64,000 bases of DNA from positions 17,600,644-17,664,643 of the forward strand of contig NC_092034.1 in assembly GCF_042242105.1 (NCBI RefSeq). The letters run 5' to 3'. The stretch's first letter is position 1; every line of letters begins with the position of its first letter. Position numbers and translations under genes: made by a program. Under the pieces are notes generated by a model. The model had not been told where the DNA came from. It was given only the letters and a program-made list of their open reading frames with translations, and did no database searches. Below are positions 58,850 through 64,000 of the stretch, piece by piece. The DNA comes from Pempheris klunzingeri (taxonomy: Eukaryota > Chordata > Actinopteri > Acropomatiformes > Pempheridae).

Positions 58850-58981
58850 GATCCTGTGGATCCTGGTCCTGGTTCTGCTGATGTGGTTCTCTGGTTCCTA
58901 TGGATCCTGGTCCTGGTTCTGCTGATGTGGTTCCCTGGTTCCTATGGATCCTGGTCCTGGCCCCGCTGATGTGGTTCTCCA
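58850..58981. repeat. 44-bp tandem repeat in the LINE 3' UTR
   Basis: Three units of GGTTCCTATGGATCCTGGTC ... CTGCTGATGTGGTTCTCT, the last slightly diverged. Confidence 0.9.
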
Positions 58982-59293
58982 CCAGCCAATGGATGTGCGT
59001 CTGTCCAAGGCTACAGCCTGTCCGTCCTTGGGAGCTGGATCTCTCCTTCACTGTGGTGCTCCCGGAGGTTTCTCTTTTCCCACTGGGTTTTTTGAGTTTT
59101 TCCTTCCCGAAGAAGGAGGGTCATAAAGGGCAGGTGATGCCTCGGACTGATCCACCGGACTGATCCATTGGCCTCATCGACTGCTGGACTCTTACACTTG
59201 TTTATTTCAGTGAACTTTGTAAAGCACTATGAGACACTCTGTTGTGATATTGGGCTATACAAATAAAATTGAATTGAATTGAATTGAATTGAA

Positions 59294-60813
59294 CAGGGGG
59301 AGGAGCGGTGCAGAAAGATGGGTGATAACGTAGCAGCTACAGGACAGAGGTGTTAATGTCCTTACCGGGGCACCTGGGTGGCAGGAAGTGTGGCACATAT
59401 GAATCTGGACATGACAGATAATGGAGGAACCAACAAGAAGCACAGGCAGATAGTTGGTATGATTTCCTCAACATCTGCTGAGGTGAACGTCCCAGGGCGA
59501 ACACTGACCCCCTGTATACTGAAGACTGTCTGCACACGCTGTATTCAAACCAAATTACAATTTAGTAATTATCAAATAAGTGGATATTGGGGAAAGAATG
59601 GCAGCTTAGTGTCTAAATGAGCGGTGACTCCACTGTTTCACACTGCTGGGCTTCTGACTAACACATAGTGAGGGTGGATGTGTTCAAGAGACTAAAGAGT
59701 CATCAGTGGATCTGCAGAGGGAATTTAAAAGGACTTTCAATTTAAAGTGCCTAAAACACCATTATGCAAACATGTAGATGCTTCTGCACTCCAGAATGAG
59801 CAGCATGGTCAGAATGTTGTTGTGGGTGGCAGTAGCTCATATAGGATGGAAGAGGGAAGATCACTGTGGCTCAATAGTTACATTTTAAACCACACATCTT
59901 TTGTTGTAACCAAAGGATTTAAATAAATGCATTTTTGTTTTAAACAATATTGGGTTCTTTGACTCTTCTTCTTCTTCTCATATTTCTACAACATTTACCT
60001 TTTACAGTAAGAGTTGCATTCACTGCTGTCTTTGTAGTATGATGCAATGTTATAGGATTATACCTGACACTATAAATGAGCTATGAACTATTTCTGCTTT
60101 TGACATGTCAGCACATCCTTCAGTGTTGTCAGTGCCCTGAAAACACTTGTTAGTAGCACAGTGAATAAAATGAGTGAAGTAAAAATGAACCTCACTCACT
60201 GCCGCTAAATTAGACCATGTGCATGAAAAACTGACTGCACCTTTGGACCTTTGGACAGAGGAAAGTTGACTGAAAGTCACATTTACTGAAAGGTTTAAAG
60301 TCATCCCACCTTTATTCCACTGATGCCCTGTGAATTTCTGATTAAATAAATAGTATTTCAGCAGTAAATCTTCAGTCCGGTCCATCATTTCATTCCTGTG
60401 TGCAGGTCTCTGCCTGGCTTCAAACAGTCTGTATTCTCTTGTTGCAGACAAGACTTTAATTAAACAAATCATGAAAAGATGATGATTTCCTTTGTAACTG
60501 ATTTTCGTGCTTTGATTATTCTCAGTTCTTATAATGTATACTGATAGTGAAGTTGTACTAATAGATTTATGGAAAGTGATAACATGAGTACCAGTTATAT
60601 TAGTATTATGATCAGTATTGTTGTCATTGTTAGTTTTTCTGCAGACAAAGTCCATTTGTCCATTTAATAATTTATTGCAGTACAAACATTAGTAGCAGCA
60701 ATACTATATCTGTAAATACTTTAATAATATGTCTAATATGTCTAAACGTTACGTTGAGCTTTCAACTACGTTTCACTGTCTGCACTGCAAAACTGTACTC
60801 GCTGTGGAAGAGC
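59294..60813. other. intergenic, no gene recognised
   Basis: It contains a 211-codon minus-strand open frame (60050-60685) in AT-rich DNA, for which I find no family, splice sites or codon-like composition. Otherwise nothing that I can name. Confidence 0.4.
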
Positions 60814-61425
60814 ATCAGAATCAGAATCAGAATTCCTTTAATAATCCCCAGGGGGAAATTGCTTTTTGTTACACACAGCTCCAAAAGAATAAGAATAAAC
60901 TTAAAACACAAAAGTAATAATAATGATAATACAAATAATACCACTACTACTAATAATAATATATTGGCAGATAACGTGGACGAAGACCAACAGCAGACAG
61001 TTCAATGTCCGGGCTGCAGGTGTGCTCCTTGATAGTAATATGAGCAGGATTGCACCACCTGTTGTTCACTAGAGCCCCCCTCCTTTCCGCTTACCGCTCC
61101 TGGTGCAGTCCCTGTCAGCCCGAACAGTTTGGAAGCCACCGATGGAAACATTGTCGTCGGGAATGTCCTGATGCAGCCATGTCTCCAAAAAGCACACCAG
61201 ACTACACTCCCGGTGCTCCATCTGACTCCAGGCTAACGCTGTTAGCTCCTCCATCTTGTTTACCAGCGATCTCACGTTGCCCATAGTAACGATGGAGAGA
61301 CAGGGTTTAGATTTCTTTTCCTCCATACTCCTCCTGGTTCTTCTTTCCTCCGCAACCTCGGTGTGTTTTCCTCCACAATTCTTCTGGAATTTGTGAAGAT
61401 CTCGTGGTCAAGGTGCCAGCAGGTT
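60814..61425 (-). mobile_element. non-LTR retrotransposon, internally deleted, antisense
   Basis: The minus strand begins with an endonuclease start (MGNVRSLVNKMEELTALAW, CFLETWLHQDIPDDN, GGFQTVRADRD, KRKGGGL) at 61327-61069. It ends near 60814 in the reversed 3' signature (AATTCCTTTAATAATCCCCA, GGGGGAAATTGC). The reverse transcriptase between them is missing. It is a different LINE family from the L2-type copies at 53-59 kb. Confidence 0.75.
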
Positions 61426-61426
61426 T

Positions 61427-61456
61427 CTTCAGAGTGATCAGCTGATCACTCTGAAG
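61427..61456. repeat. perfect 30-bp palindrome
   Basis: CTTCAGAGTGATCAG is followed immediately by its exact reverse complement CTGATCACTCTGAAG, with no spacer. Three 10-bp units of GGCTACCAAC follow directly (61456-61487). Confidence 0.95.
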
Positions 61457-61959
61457 GCTACCAACGGCTACCAACGGCTACCAACGGCCATATGTTTACT
61501 GCACCTGGCAGAGTTAAAGTAGTACTTTCACAGCAAAAAGATGACAAGAGCTCTCTCCACCAGCATGTATTGGAGAGGGAACATATTACCAGCAAAAAAA
61601 GTAAAACAAATAGTTAAAAAGATAGTTAGAAGTAAGAAAAAATAAGAAAACAAGCAGGAGCAATCGTAACAGGCAGCATATACTTCCGCACATGCGCACT
61701 GGAACTAACTGACATGACTGGGAAACAAGCATGTGTAGTATGTGGGCATTGATTAAAGATTATTTTGTCAAAGGACTAGTTTTGTGTTGAAGATGCAAAG
61801 TGCTATGTGGAGCAGTGACCAGAGAAACACGAGTGTCTTTGCTCCTGTGTGCTCTATGAAAAAGTCTAACCATGACTAACAGATCATGTAATGGTCATTT
61901 GCATTTGTCCCCACAGATGAACAATGCTGTTACAAGTACCTGTGATTGCAAATCAACCT

Positions 61960-62850
61960 GTCTCGCATCTGGTAGGAGTTAAAGAATTGGGAGAGACCTC
62001 ACACACTCCCTAACAAGTGGGAAGGCTTCAGACGCTTTCCTCAAGGAACCATCCTCTTCTGGGAGGAGTTGCGGAGGTTTGAGAGATCTCCATGTCCTCG
62101 ACAAACTGCTCTCTTTAACCCCAGGAAGCTGTGGAAGTGAGAGAGACCTCGGTTTCCAGGACAAACTGCTCCTTCAAACAATTTGGACGAGTTGTGGAGG
62201 TGTGAGAGATCTTCAGCAAACCACTCCTTCTAACATCTGGGAGCACTGGCAGAGGACGAGAGATCTTCATTTCCTCGACAAATTGCACCTTCTAACATCT
62301 TGGAGGGGTTGCAGATTACTGAGAGACCTCTGTACCGTGGACAAACCACCACCTCTGAGATCTGGGTGGAATTAAAAGTGGGTGACAAACTGCCATCATC
62401 TGGACAAATCAACTCTTTCATGGTCTGGAAAAACTTGCACAGCATTAGGAGCCCTTGGTCTTGTGGACAGGACTCTTCTTCTGTGAACTGGGAGGAGCTG
62501 TGGAAGAGTAAAAGACCTCAGTCTCGAACAGAATCAGCTCCTCCTGTTTGGGAGGAGTTGAGGAGGAGTGAGGGACCTCAGTCACATGGTGAATGGAGTA
62601 CTCAATGTGCAATCTTGGAGGAGTTACAGGGGGCTGACATGCCTCGGTCTGATGGAGCAATGGACCCCTGCATGGTCTGGAAGCAGTTAGCCAGGAGTGA
62701 GAGTCCTCGGCCTCCTGGAGAAACAGCTCCCTCTGTGGGATCAGCCTGTGAGGAGTTAAAGAGGAGTGTGAGACCCCAGCCTGAAAAAGCTGCCCCTGCA
62801 GCGGTGAAGGAGGAGGTGAGGAAGAGTGAGCGATGTCGGCTGAGGAGAAA
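61960..62850 (+). repeat. 60-69 bp diverged tandem repeat, about 14 copies
   Basis: Each unit contains GGGAGGAGTTG, then a GAGAGACCTC-like block, then GGACAAACTGCTCC or a variant. Spacing between equivalent points is mostly 60, 63, 66 or 69, i.e. multiples of three. In one + strand frame the unit reads about WEELRRSERPQSxGQTAPSN; copies vary strongly in the linker and keep WEEL and ER/GPQ best. Confidence 0.85.
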
Positions 62851-62935
62851 GATAAAGTTACCTTTTGAAGCTTCTTTAGTTTGGCAGGAAATGAGAAGAA
62901 GGGTCCTCGACAGCATGAGCATGTTCTTCATGTGA
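62234..62935 (+). CDS. unrecognised repeat protein, 3' exon (partial or decaying)
   Basis: Product and function unknown. This frame is open for 233 codons and covers the last eight or so repeat units (SAPPVWEELRRSEGPQSHGE is typical). It ends with a different, basic tail KIKLPFEASLVWQEMRRRVL then DSMSMFFM and stop. The same frame carries older units upstream to about 61976, but is cut by TAA (62231), TGA near 62138 and TAG (61973). The sequence sits in what looks like an exon: acceptor TTTGTCCCCACAG|ATG at 61917 and donor CAAG|GTACGT at 62989. A terminal exon follows from 63697 with a poly(A) signal. Either earlier coding exons join in a way that I cannot see, or the first ATG in frame (about 62418) starts a roughly 170-residue protein, or the gene is a decaying copy. 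The minus strand is also partly open, as expected of a repeat with a period divisible by three. Confidence 0.35.
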   Translation, partial: HLGALAEDERSSFPRQIAPSNILEGLQITERPLYRGQTTTSEIWVELKVGDKLPSSGQINSFMVWKNLHSIRSPWSCGQDSSSVNWEELWKSKRPQSRTESAPPVWEELRRSEGPQSHGEWSTQCAILEELQGADMPRSDGAMDPCMVWKQLARSESPRPPGETAPSVGSACEELKRSVRPQPEKAAPAAVKEEVRKSERCRLRRKIKLPFEASLVWQEMRRRVLDSMSMFFM

Positions 62936-63004
62936 GAACACAGGTCAGCACAAAGGACTGCAGGATACATTAAGGTCATGCAGTCAAGGTACGTTTGAAT
63001 TTAA

Positions 63005-63218
63005 CTCTTGTATGGTGTTCGGGTCTGTGGGACCCGTTTTCATTTTTTTATCGAGCAAAATGATACGATTAATTCTTTTTTCAAACTCAGACTCATTGGC
63101 CTTGGCTCATATTGATGAGTCTGAGTTTGAAAAAATGATTAATCGTATAGTTTTTCTTTTGATAAAGAACATGAAAACGGATGAAATCGGGTTCACAAAC
63201 CCAAACACCATACAAGGG
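63005..63218. mobile_element. palindromic piggyBac-type MITE
   Basis: A 214-bp element flanked by TTAA on both sides (63001-63004, 63219-63222). The ends are CTCTTGTATGGTGTTCGGGT and, reversed, CCCTTGTATGGTGTTTGGGT. Inner arms (TTCAAACTCAGACTCAT against ATGAGTCTGAGTTTGAA, and GATACGATTAAT against ATTAATCGTAT) make almost the whole element one long hairpin with a loop of about 20 nt. It lies inside the presumed intron 62989-63696. Confidence 0.85.
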
Positions 63219-63696
63219 TTAAAGGAGAAGAGAAGAAAACAGACAGAAAGGAACGATGCAGAGAATTAGTGGCAACCGTCACAACTTTAATAGCCAAATA
63301 ACTCAATGACAGTATGAATGTTTAGACTTTCTCTTCCATGTCATCAACCTAATATGAGCTATGCACCAACACAACCTAAATGACGGCATGTTTTCTGAAA
63401 ATCTAAAAAGAATGGCCTTCATTTTTAAATTTTTTTTATTTTCCTTTAACACAATTTTCCTTAAACGAAGACAAATGAAGAAATAAACTGCCTTTTATTT
63501 GTAAATTCACGTGTTACTGTGACATTTGGCCACAACTGGCCAAGAACTGTTAAAAACAACATTATGATCCTCACAATGATAAGGTATCTTTCAAGTCATT
63601 CCTACAAACAAGCATATTTTTAAGTTTACCACCTCCACATCTGTATATTTCTATATTGTATCTTTGTTTTATTTCTCATTGTTTTCCTCTCTGCAG

Positions 63697-63835
63697 GCTG
63701 GAGCTGAAGCCCACTGAGTGGTCCTGCTGTGATCCATGTATATAATACCAGAGTTTCTTCCTGTTGTTTTATCTTTAGACAAACGTCTTTCTTTTTAACT
63801 TGTTGTAAATAAATGTGATTTACTATTATTGTACC
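63697..63835 (+). other. candidate terminal exon
   Basis: TTGTTTTCCTCTCTGCAG|GCTGG is a strong acceptor (exon from 63697). One frame reads LELKPTEWSCCDPCI then stop. It ends at the poly(A) site below. It could be 3' UTR of the repeat-bearing transcript at 61.9-63 kb or the coding end of an unrecognised + strand gene. Confidence 0.45.
63808..63813 (+). terminator. poly(A) signal AATAAA
   Basis: AATAAA followed about 20-30 nt later by a GT/T-rich element (GGTGTGTGTCCTGTTCTTGT), the layout of a working cleavage site. Confidence 0.6.
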
Positions 63836-64000
63836 TGGTGTGTGTCCTGTTCTTGTGTCTTTCTTGTCTGCTCTCCTGTTTTTCTTCATCGTCTTCTGAT
63901 TAATATTGTTATTTTCATGGCTTTATTTTATTACAACCAAAGAACAGCAAGCATAGGTCTGCACCCGCCATAAGGTCCCACAAGGCAGTTTATCAGTCAT

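Larger units (their letters stand above)
55440..59293 (+). mobile_element. L2-clade non-LTR retrotransposon, nearly full length
   Basis: The left part has the 3' end of an esterase-like ORF1 (NVGFIDNWKSFWGK, then LIRRDGIHPTLDGAALLSRN). Then comes ORF2 with endonuclease and reverse transcriptase, a 3' UTR with a 44-bp tandem repeat, and the tail GGGCTATACAAATAAAATTG followed by ATTGA repeats (59267-59293). The tail type and the QNAAARVL and LHWLPV phrases mark the L2/CR1-related group. The 5' end is not clear because it abuts older antisense LINE DNA. Confidence 0.9.

Noticed and set aside
60050..60685. 211-codon minus-strand open frame
   Set aside because: Long for AT-rich DNA, but with no domain, no splice context, biased low-complexity start and no family resemblance; treated as chance or decayed repeat.
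63005..63218. Long hairpin considered as a microRNA precursor
   Set aside because: TTAA flanks and element-wide inverted repeats identify it as a MITE.

Overview
This window is nuclear DNA of a vertebrate, most likely a ray-finned (teleost, probably percomorph) fish. The evidence is spliced vertebrate genes with short introns, abundant (CA)n, (GA)n and (GACA)n microsatellites, several Tc1-like DNA transposons, L2-type LINE copies, tRNA-derived SINEs, and TTAA-flanked piggyBac-type MITEs. There is no operon logic. Genes are single transcription units separated by long non-coding stretches.

Layout. (i) 1-5.2 kb: the last four coding exons of an arachidonate 12/15-type lipoxygenase (alox12-like, +), whose 5' part lies outside the window. 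(ii) 9.5-13.2 kb: a complete five-exon gene for the BPTF-associated chromatin protein BACC1/BAP18 (human C17orf49, +), starting in a CpG-rich promoter. (iii) 15.9 and 18.3 kb: two strong hairpins of the miR-15/16/195/497 family, best read on the minus strand (mir-195-like and mir-497-like). (iv) 18.4-30.5 kb: a long region without recognisable coding sequence, with a CpG-rich patch at 25.8-26.8 kb. (v) 30.5-32.1 kb: an intronless-CDS P2Y-type nucleotide receptor (-). (vi) 41.6-51.3 kb: a complete schwannomin-interacting-protein-1-like gene (-), six coding exons plus a 5' UTR exon, with Tc1-type insertions in three introns. (vii) 52.8-59.3 kb: a nest of L2-type LINE copies in both orientations, including a nearly full-length one with a 903-codon ORF2. 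(viii) 60.8-63.9 kb: a LINE fragment, a perfect 30-bp palindrome, and a probable + strand transcript. That transcript carries a 60-69 bp tandem repeat encoding a 20-23 residue unit and ends in a convincing poly(A) site.

The order ALOX12 - BACC1 - (mir-195, mir-497 on the opposite strand) is the order at human 17p13.1, which supports both the gene calls and the orientation of the microRNA hairpins. RNASEK, which lies between ALOX12 and C17orf49 in human, was not found.

The points most worth following are: the two-hairpin microRNA cluster; the apparent absence of the SANT exon from BACC1; BACC1 intron 3, with a GC donor and a GT-repeat in place of a pyrimidine tract; an in-frame, stop-free 129-bp last intron in the schip1-like gene; and the unassigned repeat-bearing transcript near 62 kb. 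All calls come from reading the sequence and from remembered family features; no search was run.
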